From the NCBI GenBank assembly GCA_026168455.1, contig CM047426.1, positions 85,897,986 to 85,961,985 of the forward strand: a stretch of 64,000 nucleotides of DNA, given 5' to 3'. Numbering within the stretch: the stretch's first letter is position 1; each line of letters starts with the position of its first letter. The DNA comes from Theocolax elegans. Its lineage: Eukaryota > Arthropoda > Insecta > Hymenoptera > Cerocephalidae. Below the pieces are notes generated by a model. It saw only the letters and a program-made list of their open reading frames with translations. It was not told the origin of the DNA and ran no database searches. The position numbers and the translations under genes were made by a program. This document shows, piece by piece, positions 1 through 11,640 of this stretch.

Positions 1-3000
1 TGTGGATTGATTTTCAAAGAGAAATTCCTCTATATCACAGGAGATAAAAATTTCCTATTCTAAAGAGAATATAGAAACCTGTTCTTTACTAATGTCATCT
101 CCTTTTAGGAGATCATTATGGCGATAAATGATTTAAACATGATTAAAAAATAATTAATTTGAAATTGTTGAATTATGTTTGATAGCTTTATTAATGCAAA
201 ATATTCAATTTTTCATCAATTGTTAATAAAATATTTTTATGATATAATTAAATGAACTATATCCCCAAGTATGCATTTCACCGCAATTTAATCAAAATGT
301 AAAATATTAAAGTTTTTTGTTAACTACTTTTTATAATCGAAATGTGTTCTTTTATCTGTACGTTTCATCATAACTATGGTTGTTTTATGTAGTAAAAAGA
401 CGTACAATGTTAGATGTAAAAACTGTACGTCTAATCAGAACTATGGTTGTTTTATATACAGTAAACAGATGTACAATGTTGGATTAAGCTTTACTATCGT
501 GTGTATTCGAAATTCGCGATCTTTTCTCTACAACTGCACTTTCTAAGTCCATCGACCAGCACTTCTGACGGTTAATACACTCGCACGAAATTGACTTGCG
601 TGCATCTAACGTTATCTCGCGAGCTCGATTATTAAAGTCTTCAGGATCGTTTCGTTCTTCTGATAAACACGTGTTTTGACGTTTCGATGTTCTTGTTAAA
701 TACGCTATATATTTTTTCAAAATCGATTTTAATTTTTGAGATGAATTTTGACAGCATTGAGATATTTGTAGACATTTTTCATATTTTCAATTTATGTAGT
801 TACTGATAAAAAATGAGTGTGAATTTATATTATTAAAAGAATAAGATTTAGAATTAAATTATCAACTATAGAGATATATGAAGATAAAATAACATATATA
901 TTATGATGATATTATTTTATTAAAATTCATAATTACTTATGTGATAAAAGTTGAATTTTGCTAGAAATTGCATGGTACATATTAGGTTATCTGCTATAGT
1001 CATAGGATTTTCGTCGCGTTTTGGAGCATTACTTATTGGTTGGATTAGCGAAATTCATCGCAGACGGGCAAGACTATTTTGCGTTCGACGGCCGAGATAT
1101 GACCTTAGAAAAGGTAAAATCCATTGTATGAACTTTTGGAGTCTTTGTGTCTCACGGATTATGGTCACCAAGTGCTTATCATACAATTTTTTATTTTTTC
1201 GGTATTTTATTATACCACGTCACTAAGATTTCTATAATATTATAATTAACTTTACCGTTTTATTTAACAAATGCATCACTTGCTTTTCACATAAAGATTG
1301 TTGTGCTTTTTTGTAGAATATAGGACAATTAAAAATGTTGATAAAAATTTTCGTAACTTAACATGCACACACATTCACATATACCTGCATACGTAAATAA
1401 TATTTATATTTAATCCACTGATTAATATCATTTTATATATAATATCTAAAATCAACCTTATTAAAACGTCTCTAAAAGTAAAAGTATTTATGGATCACTA
1501 TTGAAAAATTGAAAAACTCACACATGCACACATATATACATATATAATAATACTGTTGAAATACAATAAATTTAACGACAAATGGTGTAAAAAGAGAACA
1601 GTTATAATAAAATACATTATTGAAAGGCAAAAAATCATTTGATATATAGTAAACGTTTACGTGACATCAAAAAATTCATAAACAACATGTATAGGTTAAG
1701 TAAGAAAGCGTTAAACACACTGCTCGACGACATACTGAGAGAAGCCGAAACATAATCGCACCTTGTGTTCGCGCAGCACGTGTCATTTGCACTTCCTTAA
1801 TCAAACGTCTCGAGTCGTGATAGCGCGTGAGTGACGATCTTTTCATTCTTCATTTAAATTTTTCAGCTCTTTTTTTCCATTTAAATCTTTATGAATAGAT
1901 AGCTCGTTGATGCGCGATTATATATTTAAGAATGTTATATGTATATTAATAAAAGATTCATATATATATATTCTACACATTTTATTAACAGCAAAAGTAT
2001 AAATTTACCACAATTGTATTAGAATAATGATTTTTATGAAGTAACTATTACAATTGATGACACTTATGTATCTACTAAATTTAGCAATTTTCCAATATTG
2101 AAAAAAATAATTGTTGATTTAATCAAAATTTAATTAATCAACTACATTGAAGAATAAGATATATATTTGTAATGATACTTTATAGCTGTAAAATGATAGA
2201 AAATACTTTTGTATGAGGTGAGGAAAGTTAATTACTCGTTGTCTCTTTTTCTCTCTTTAAATACATATAGCAAAGGTTGATGTACCCTATAAAAATTACT
2301 TACAAGCATTTATAAAATGCATTTATGTAACAAATACTAAAGAACTTGATGCTAAGAATGTTTTAAACGTTTCAAAAAGAATGTAAATCGCTTTGTTCTA
2401 GATATATATTTATTAACTTTTTATTGCAAAATAAAATTTGCCCGCAATTTTTACCTACGAAACTTAATTCTAAAATACTTTGACCGTAAAATATATTTGC
2501 GATAAATGAAACATTTTAAAATTTAATATTCGTATATATGTAATTTTCATTTAAACGACAACGAATTAAAAATGATAGACGTATTAAAGTAATAACAAAA
2601 ATTGAATAGAACGTTTCGTTGACATATTTGATCATTCAATTGTTTCTATTATATATTCTCGACTTTCGCAGTTCACTTTCACTCCCCGAGTTTGCACAAG
2701 CGACGTTTCCGGTGACAAAGACAAAAAAATCGATAATCTATACAGTCAGGTCAATCTTTTAAGGTTGTATTCTGGCACAGTGCATTGATATACAAGGTTA
2801 CATAATAAACTAACTTTTGATAAGGTCAATTTGATACACGTTCTGAATTAAAAAAAAACATATAATGGATGATGACTAAATAAAGTAAAAATTTTGATAT
2901 AAATATTCACAGCTCGTGCTACGATGGATTTTCAATAGTAAAAAGAAGAGACTCGTGACGCAAAATTAGTTTTTCCGTCTGTAAAACGCATACACATGCG

Positions 3001-4986
3001 TAAGTTTATAATGGAATGAAGCGCATGCTCCTACAATTATTCGTTATACATCGTTACTATGTTTTTCGATTTATAGATAAAAAGTTTTTTTACCTTTTTA
3101 TTAAATAATGGTTTTTAAGTGATCTCTGACTTATAATAAAAATCGATATAATTTTTAATATAAAATACTGTTTTGATTACACAAAAAAATGAAGGCACTT
3201 CCAAATTGTCTTACTTTGACAGTTTTGCCATGTATCATATTGTAATATGACAATATTACAAAGTATAATAAAATTCTCATTTTTCCATCCTTGTTTTCTG
3301 CGTTGCCGTGTAATTGAATACTATTGGTTTACGTTGTAACTATTGATTTTATCGAAATCACTAAGTTATAGAGACTGCGTTACTAAAATAATAAATTGCA
3401 ATTTCGTGTATATGTGTACACAGTATATCTTTCAACGAACCTGACCTTTTATTCATCGATTCATAAAAACCAAAATGTTTTATTGTAACTCTATTTATGA
3501 AATTCAGAGGAGTGATATAAAGATACGAGTTCATTATCTTTTTATGCTGATAATGCGGAATGATAAAAGAATAAATCAATCGGAGTATATAGAACTTATA
3601 AATCAACTTGGTACGCATTAGTATTTCTTGGTTTTATTTTTTATAAATTATTATTCAACATTGACGTGTTTTTTACATTCTGTACATTGTAGTAACTATT
3701 TTAGGAATATTATTTACAGTTAAAAATTAAAAAAGTTACTGATCAAATATACTTCCCAAAGATCCAATTATGTAATGTTCCATTTATAATTCGCATAATA
3801 TAATTTCCTAATAGTTTGAAACTTAAAATATCATTTGATGTATATTCCACAAAAAGGTCAATATCGGTTACATGCATTACATAAATAATAATTTTTTAAA
3901 TAAAATCGACAGTCTTTAAATATTTTACAACTTTGTTTCTCCATTCATAAGAAATACAATTATTTATAGAACGTTATACTTTCCACGTACAACGGAAAAT
4001 ATATTTAGAACTTATTTATTTTTACTTGCTAATAAATTTGTTGTGCAAAAAACAAATGTGCAATTAAAATAAATAATATTCATAACGATCGATCGTCGTG
4101 TGCATGAACTATCGCTTCTATAGATAATTCGTACAAAAGAAAATCGATGGCGCACTTGACAAATAAAACCATTACCTTTTTCTTATACATTGTATCTTCA
4201 TTAATAGTTATATTTCTATTTGATTATGTTATATTTTTTGTTCTCTTTGCATTCATAAGAAGTTGACTTTTCTTGTAGGCTTTCAGAGGCTTATCGAGTA
4301 ATGCAATTAGTCAGCATGGCTTATGTATATGCGTCTCGATATATATCCCATATTTATCGTTGCTAAAATACGATCCTATATATAATACCGAATTCTTGCT
4401 CATCATTGTCACGTCCAATTTTTTAAATCCTTAAATTTAATAATTATTTTAATTTTAAACTTATGGTAATGATAGTAATCGGTACTACTCTTACAGTTAC
4501 AAAGTGATTATTCTTTTTGTGATTCCTTAATAATTTGATAATAATAGAATACTGTAAAACGCGCGGGTTTTTACTAATTAGAAGTACAACGAAAATATCG
4601 TTGAATTGGTAGTAAAAATTTAATTATTGTTGATTAATTGTATGCATGTATTTAGGTATCATATAATTTATTACAACTTTATTTTTACTTTGATTTTTAA
4701 TTAATTTCATTGAATATGTTTATTTTACACCTCTTTAATATATATATATACCTATATAATAATTGATCAAGGTAATATAGAAGTAAACGATCAAGTATAA
4801 AATGAAAGTAATTGCATGAATACTAACATTAATATAGAAAATACACGATCCACACCTATAAACGTGGAAAATAAAAATAAAAGAACAGCGATAAGTATGG
4901 GTTTTCAAACCCTCAAAGATAGTGTCTACTTCACGTGTAACGTATAGTGAACGATGTTTTAGATGCGGCGACAAGGACAGGACGTG
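1..4986. other. Upstream region without a recognised gene
   Basis: This stretch is very AT-rich with scattered GC-richer islands at about 485-715, 960-1130, 1720-1850 and 2650-2730. The island at 1720-1850 ends in a good splice donor (GTGAGT at about 1826), and the one at 2650-2730 looks promoter-like. Either could be a non-coding first exon of epsin, because the sequence just before the epsin start (TTTTAG ending at 4962) can serve as an acceptor. Short open frames at 484-720 (-) and 951-1226 (+) sit in the GC-richer islands, but I recognise no family in them. Confidence 0.4.
356..485. repeat. Tandem duplication, two ~63-bp units with a 67-bp period
   Basis: Two imperfect copies (about 356-417 and 423-485) both begin CTGTACGT, share the core AACTATGGTTGTTTTAT and end with GTACAATGTT. 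The second copy differs by scattered substitutions and a small insertion. No coding capacity is seen in either copy. Confidence 0.75.
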
Positions 4987-7900
4987 ATGCAGGTTAACTT
5001 GGCGGGCATCAGGCGAGACATCGTTAATCTTGCCCACAACTACAGCAATGCACAGGTTTGTAAGAGCGAAAGCAAGCAGCCCCTGTTATTTTTTACTCCC
5101 GCAAGCCGGCTCCGCAATCCGATCACCTGTTTCTAAGCTCATTACTCGCAGACTTTATTCCTTGGTTTCCTTGTTTTTTCGTATTGCCAGATCGTTTCCT
5201 TAAAGCTTTTTTCTTTTAAATAGGTATTAGATTTACGTTATTTTATAATACGATATTGATTTTGATACTCTTGATTCTATAGCAGGCTCTTACTGTTATT
5301 GACATTTTTTTTATTTATTTTCTAATTTGTCGAATTGATTGTTATACAATGAAACTTTTATGTACATAAAATAAGTATTAACGATACAAAATAAGAAAAA
5401 AAAGTGAATAAAAAATAACCCATAATAAATTAATTAAATGCACACACGCAGAAAGCGGTGAGAAAAGCTACGAGTAATGATCCATGGGGTCCAAGTAGTA
5501 CCCTTATGGCTGAAATTGCCGACCTGACTTACAATGTCGTCGCATTTACGGAGATTATGCAAATGCTTTGGAAACGGCTAAATGATCACGGGAAAAACTG
5601 GCGGCATGTTTACAAGGCTTTGGTACTCCTCGAGTATCTTATTAAGACTGGTACCGAAAAAGTTGCCCAACAGTGTAAGGAAAACATTTTTGCTATCCAA
5701 ACACTCAAAGGTAAATTATTATTTCACTTAAAACTGTACATTTTACTATGTAAAATAAAAATATAATAATCACATTTGTATAAATTGACATATTTTTAGA
5801 TTTCCAATATATGGAAGGTCATAAGGATCAAGGAATAAACGTGAGGGAGAAAGCTAAGCAACTAGTGGCCTTATTGAGAGACGATGAGAGATTAAGAAAT
5901 GAAAGGGCAAGAGCACTCAAGGCAAAGGAAAGATTTGCTCGAACTATCAGTGGTTTTGGCAGTGATGGTATTGACACTGTTTCCCCAGTCAGTAGCGATG
6001 TAAGCCTTACATTTTTTAACTACGTTTTAAAATACAATATCATATACGATTAAGGGGAACTCAGAAAATGGTCATTTTTAATATTTTTCATGAACAAAAG
6101 AATACATTTTTTTTAAACAGTATACTCAAATTTTTTCAGGTTTTTAAGTCTGTAATTTAATTCTGATTTTTGTGTTGAAAATTCATGCACTTATAGCATT
6201 TTAACCTCAAAATCCCAATTTTATTTTCGATTTTGAGGTTCTAATGCTATAAAATATCGTATGAAACTGTTTTGGGAGGTGCTTTTTTACCTTTCTCGAT
6301 GTTCTAACTCGCAACTTCGGGAAAGGTAAAAAACCATCTCCCATAACAGTGACATACCACAAATTTTTTATTCAATTATTATTAACAAATTTATTTTTTC
6401 TTAAAAAATTAAAACGTCATGCCCTTGCTTTTATTTTAAACTACCCATATAAATTTTTCAGATTTTTATTTCAATTCTTATGTTGAAAGGTGTAGATCCT
6501 TGTAACTTGGGTCCGACATCCCGTTAATTTAAATTAATTTTCACGAATTCTTTAGTTAACCCGCTTTTCTTTTTTCTAGTTTCAAGAATGGGAGCCATGC
6601 CACCTATCGGAATCTTCATCAAGACGTAAGAAATAAATTGAATAAAATAATTTACCGTCTATATTTGTTTCCAATGTTTACAAGTTCAAATGAATAATTT
6701 TCTATATCTTTCTTATAATTGCAAAATAATCTAATTATAGACTTTGGCTAGCATTCGAAGTTTTTATAGTTTGATATCAATAAGCATAAACACTTGTATT
6801 ATACGTTTATATATATACTATTTCTTTTTATTCCTCAGCGGAATTGGAGGCCGCGAGACCTCAAACAGTTGGTGAAGAGGAGCTTCAACTGCAACTTGCC
6901 TTAGCAATGTCGAGGGAAGAAGCTGAGCAGGAGGAGCAAAGAAGGCGCAGTGATGATGTTAGATTGCAATTGGCACTTAGCCAAAGCCAGCAAGACTTCA
7001 AGTTAGTGGAAAAATAATTCTTTATTATTTTTTTAATACTGTTAAATGTGTTTTAATTAAACATGATTTTCGTACTGAAAGGAATCATTTTTGTAGTAAT
7101 TTTATGCAGTTCAAATTTATTTTGTTTTAATCTGTAGTTTTAATATTATATTGGATTCTATGTGTACTGAAACATTATTAAATTTATATTTTATGCTTTA
7201 TATGGTATTCAGGAAATTATTTGTTAGATTTTATTAGGTCAGTATACATAAGAAAACGATAGAAAGGTTGCCAAAAAATGTATGCATTATACTTAAGGTT
7301 GATTATACGCTAAATGACTCGAGCTTTTTTAGCTTGTCGAAAGGTTAATAAAAATAAAACAATATAAAACGTATATTTTATTTAGTAATATATTTAATAT
7401 AATTTTCTTTTTTAAGTTGTAATACAAAATTATAAATATATTGATTTTAAATTATTTCTCGAACGTGATATTTTAGTTTCTTAATATAAAAATAAGTTTA
7501 CGCGTGAAATTTTTTTTTAATTTTATGATACTATTATACCTACATGTCGTAATAATTTCCATTATTCCATTATAAGTAAATAGAGTGATTCATAATTAAT
7601 TTAAATTGAATATTTTAAAATCTTTAGGACACCTCAAGAGAAACAAAGCCATATGCTGGATTTGCTCGATGTCAATTTAGGAGAACCAAGTGGAGCAAAT
7701 GCTCAAACTGATCCATGGGGAGTACCAATAACAGCACCTCCACCTGCACGTCCTCAGGTATAAAAACATCTTGTTTCTATTCTTATAAATTAGGTAATAT
7801 ATATGGCCGCGCATGAATGTTAATTTTGCATGTTCGCTCTGCAGTCGCTGGATTTTTCTTCTCTATTCCGTATGTCAAAGGTATGTCCTATAACAAAAAT

Positions 7901-10859
7901 AAACTTAAATTTTGGGTGTGTATTTCGTACTTGTGTTTTTTTCATTCAGTATAAAACATATACGTTTTCATTGAAACTTGTTTTGTATCATATAAAAATA
8001 ATCATTTTTAAAAGTAAATATTAGTAACGTTATTCCATATTTTACATTAAATATTGTCAGTTTATTAGATACATCGGCATATTTCGAACTATCATTAGTT
8101 TCATAAAAATGGACATGAACGATATTTTGCTTTCAGCTTTGACTGCTTAAATAAAAAGTGTGATGATTAATACATATGTTAATATACTTGTTTATGTAAT
8201 TGATCAAAGTACAAAAATTATATTTTTACAGATTCAAAATGATCCTTGGTCTGTCCCAACAACAAGCAGTGCTGCAGCTGCAACAGTTGATCCTTGGGCA
8301 CCAGTTTTACAGCAAAGGCCAAGTAAATATATTTTTGAATTATTGTTAAACATTTCTTCAGAAGTGTTGCTTGCTTACATTTTCCTAACTATAGTGTTGG
8401 ATTAACATTTTTTTTGTTTTATACTTTTTTACATAATATCATCACTTTCTTATGGGCTAACAGGATCTCCAGGTAATTTTTTCCTTATATTTTAACACAA
8501 CTAACTAGCTTTGCTTCTTTGTTTGTAATAATAATAATTTTTATTTACAGTTTTTTTTAATAATTATAAATTATATAACTAATAAAATTATGTAGATATA
8601 TTTAGTGCACGATTTTTTGTAACAGAATTGAAAGATGTAAATATAGTAAAAAATTATATCTAACATAAATTAAATCCAATTATAATAATAGTGAAAGCTC
8701 ACGCATTTTATAAATTTATTATATATACTTTATATAATTATAATATAAATTATATAATTGTTGATAATGAAAATAATGTATTACTTATACTTAATTATTT
8801 ATTCAATTATTTTTAGCTGCTACAGTTGATCCTTGGAGAGCCCCAGCACCATCACCAGCTACAGTTACCCCAGCTCCAAGTCGCGTCGTAGATCCTTGGG
8901 CTCCTGTATCATCTACTAATGCAGATACTAAGGTGATTTATTGACTTAACTTTTATTTATATTAACGTTGTTTATTAATTCGGTAATTGTACATGTAAGG
9001 TGAATGAATTTACCTATCTTTCTTCATTACTCGTGTAAGCAATTACTCAATATCTAATAATTTCAGTCTCCACCCATTGGATTCAATCTGCCAGCATCAA
9101 CAACTGCTAATTTTAATTCTACAAGCAATGGTTTTAACGGCCTGGGATCTAGTTTCAATAATTCAACTTCAAATCAAGGAAATAGTAGTCCACTTGGCGA
9201 CCTTGATGAATTCGACATTATTAGTAATAGAAATAAAGTCGGATCTAGTCCACTACCTATGAATAATGGTATATTTTTCTATAAATATATGTACAATTAT
9301 ACATTGTAAGAATAGAATTTAAATTTGTAATATTTTAAATAGGGAATGCAACGTCACCTGATCCATTTGATCTGCGAGGCCTTGGCGATACTATGCCGCC
9401 CAGTACCGGTGCTGTTAAAAAGACTCCTCAATCATTTTTAGGCGAAAACTCAGCTCTCGTGAATCTCGATAATCTCGTGAGCGCATCGTCTATAAAAGCT
9501 TCTACTCCAGCACCTGCAGGTAATTAATTTCATTTTCTATACTTTACGTTGTCGAACATTTATTGAAAGTTTTATTTCAATGACTGATAAAATTAGTGTT
9601 TTAACATAAACTGTAATTAATATAATTACCTGATTATAAATGAAAACAAATTTATTCTATATCTGCGAAGCAGCATTTCATTGGAAGTAATTTTTGTGAG
9701 TATAAAAATATCAAGATCATTGAGAAACAAGTGAAAAAGTATTGCATGATTAACAGCATGAAAAAAATAAATGATTACTATTGATAAGTAGAACATGTTT
9801 CTTCAAAATTTATTGCTTGATACAATTTTTATCTTCTTAGAACTTGAAACTTCTCTTCTTTTCTCAATTATTTTCAGCTATCTGATTTCTGCCTTTTTGT
9901 ATGCAAATGCATAAGTAGGAAAATCTTTACACTGTTGGAATTAATTTAAAGACATTTAAATGAAACGAAATACTGAATGAAGAGAAAATGATATTTTATT
10001 TATTTGTGTTTTAAATTTAATTTTACTGCTACTTAATAATTTTCTACTTTAAATTAATAATTAAATGAAAAAAGAAATTTGTTGAGTTTTATCAATATTT
10101 AATATAATTAAGAACAAAAATATAATTATTTTCCAGTATAATATTTGCACTTCTGGTCACGTATAACACGGAAATGTTTAAAATTATTTTGCTGATAAGG
10201 GTGATTATATAATTAGTAAAACACTATATAAAAAAGTATTCATATAATATTTAATTTAAATGAACATAAATTATCAAACCTTTAATCTAAAAATACTTAT
10301 TTGTATATTTATTGTGTAGTAATAGATTTGTTTAATATAATATGTTTAAATTTATTTTTAACAAAAGCGATAATTGTTTTGAATCACGTAAATAAAAAAA
10401 GTGTTGTACACGTTTTTATAAACGTTGAATGTGAAATTATATTACATAGAATTTCTGCAGTTGAATAGTTTTGTCATAGTTGCACTAAACAAAATATTAT
10501 TTATTTAATAGATGTGTGGCATAATTTACCTTTAGACTATTCTTTATTTTTATTAAAAAATTATTAAGATTATAAAATACTTACTAAACTTAAACTTTAT
10601 TTTAACAAAACTCAAACTATACAACTGTAGACTCACCAATTGAAATTGTGCGTACTCGTATACCAATCGTATTAGTAGCCATATACCTAATAAAGTAAAT
10701 TGCATTGTTGCAGCACCTACACTATTCTCGGCAAATCCATTTGCACCTGTGACGCCGCCACCACGTCCATCGATCAACCAAATTCGACAGGATCCTTGGA
10801 GTGGTAATGCGAGTTCGACGCCTACACCCACCGCCGCGGCTAATCCGTTCCTCTCGTAG
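4987..10859 (+). CDS. lqf: Epsin (liquid facets homologue), clathrin-associated endocytic adaptor
   Basis: Epsins bind PtdIns(4,5)P2, clathrin, AP-2, EH-domain proteins and ubiquitinated cargo at the plasma membrane; in flies the gene acts in Notch ligand endocytosis. Thirteen exons can be joined: 4987-5055, 5452-5710, 5800-5999, 6580-6625, 6839-7001, 7628-7757, 7845-7880, 8232-8322, 8464-8472, 8817-8932, 9067-9268, 9343-9519, 10714-10859. They give 547 residues with no frame break. Exons 1-3 carry the ENTH domain (about residues 1-150; key runs SNDPWGPS, HGKNWRHVYKAL, AQQCKENIFAIQTLK). Two ubiquitin-interacting motifs follow (LQLQLALAMSREEAE and VRLQLALSQSQ). Next come six DPW motifs for AP-2, clathrin-box-like LLDVNL and LVNLDNLV, and two C-terminal NPF motifs for EH domains. 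The start MQVNLAG matches the fly protein. An in-frame ATG at 4963, directly after a stop codon or acceptor, would add eight residues. The 36-nt and 9-nt exons are probably alternative. Confidence 0.95.
6192..6251. repeat. Hairpin 1 inside repeat copy A
   Basis: Arms of about 23 bp start TATAGCATT and end AATGCTATA with about two mismatches. The loop is about 14 nt. Confidence 0.7.
6267..6349. repeat. Hairpin 2 inside repeat copy A
   Basis: Arms of about 32 bp (CTGTTTTGGGAGGTGC against its partner ending CATCTCCCATAACAG) contain about five mismatches around a 20-nt loop. It is immediately beside hairpin 1, and the other two copies of the family lack it at this strength. Confidence 0.7.
7845..7880 (+). 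other. lqf: 36-nt candidate cassette exon of epsin
   Basis: The exon encodes twelve residues (SLDFSSLFRMSK). It is bounded by TTCGCTCTGCAG and GTATGT and is in phase 0 at both ends, so it can be included or skipped without changing frame. It lies between the exon ending in the first DPW segment and the exon starting IQNDPWS. The acceptor and donor are both strong. I infer, but cannot show, that it is alternatively spliced. Confidence 0.55.
8464..8472 (+). other. lqf: 9-nt microexon of epsin
   Basis: The nine bases GATCTCCAG are flanked by GCTAACAG and GTAATT, a complete acceptor and donor. The upstream exon ends in phase 1 (8322) and the downstream exon starts in the matching phase (8817). 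Inclusion therefore adds three residues (RSP in place of the junction codon) and skipping also keeps frame. It sits between two DPW-containing exons. Confidence 0.6.
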
Positions 10860-11640
10860 CCCAACATGGGATGATAACATTTTTTTCTAAAACGAAGCCC
10901 TGTGCGATTCAAGCCCGAGAAAGTTCTCACTGACCTCAAAATTTAAGATGGAGGATTTGCGGGAGATTGATAAATCAATTCGTGTTTTATCTTCGAACGC
11001 TTTACGATAACAAAAAAATAAGGAAAAGAAGGATAGATTTTATACTTACTCCCTTTTTCATATGTGTATAGCATATTTTTCGAGTACCCGAAAGCAGTAT
11101 ATGACGGCAAATATGTATAAAAAAGTGGTACTTTCATTTTATAGGCGATATGCATTTTAAGGCACGCAAGAACGTGCCTTTCGTTTAATAATGTCGAACA
11201 GGGTTCTGTTTTGTTTTATTGAGGCCTCGTATGGCTTTTAAGTAAAAGTTTATGCTGAGAGCAAATTTTTTTTTATGAATGTATAACTCACTTTTAATTG
11301 AGTGACATGGAGAGTAGCCTAAATCATTGAGAAAAAAATCTTCGGATTTTTGGTTATTAATTTTTTTTTCAAGCGAAGAGCAATGTGTTATTTCGTTCTT
11401 GAGAAGTGTCGGTGAAGGATTATCTTTAAGTCCAGCGGTCAAGGTATGAAAACGTTTTTTAATGAATTTATTTCTGCTTTGTATGAGAAAAAAAATTATT
11501 TTAGATTTTACTAAGATTAACTGCAGACGTATCATTCATATTATGCGAGTATAGAAGAACGCTTAATTTTTACTCGTTTTGATTAATTTTACAGGTCACA
11601 ACATTGTAGGGGAATGTAAATAAAATTCATTGAACAGCCC
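10860..11640 (+). other. Probable 3' UTR of epsin
   Basis: The sequence follows the epsin TAG. AATAAA at 11619-11624 is a plausible polyadenylation signal. The two open frames on the opposite strand here (10943-11155 and 11185-11535) resemble no known protein and are treated as chance. Confidence 0.45.

Larger units (their letters stand above)
6054..6523. mobile_element. Non-autonomous, MITE-like repeat, copy A (inside an epsin intron)
   Basis: The element shares blocks with copies at 25537-25925 and 42319-42706. These include GGTCATTTTTAATATTTTT near the left end, TTTTTCAGATTTTTA, AAAACGTCATGCCCTTGC, and near the right end GTGTAGATC followed by CTTGGGTCCGACATCCCG. Here it is flanked by TTAA on both sides (6050-6053 and 6524-6527), a possible target-site duplication. 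Two internal hairpins fill the middle. No transposase frame is present. Confidence 0.65.

Noticed and set aside
10553..10939. 128-codon minus-strand open frame
   Set aside because: It is the shadow of the epsin last exon and its intron; the plus strand encodes the conserved NPF/DPW tail.
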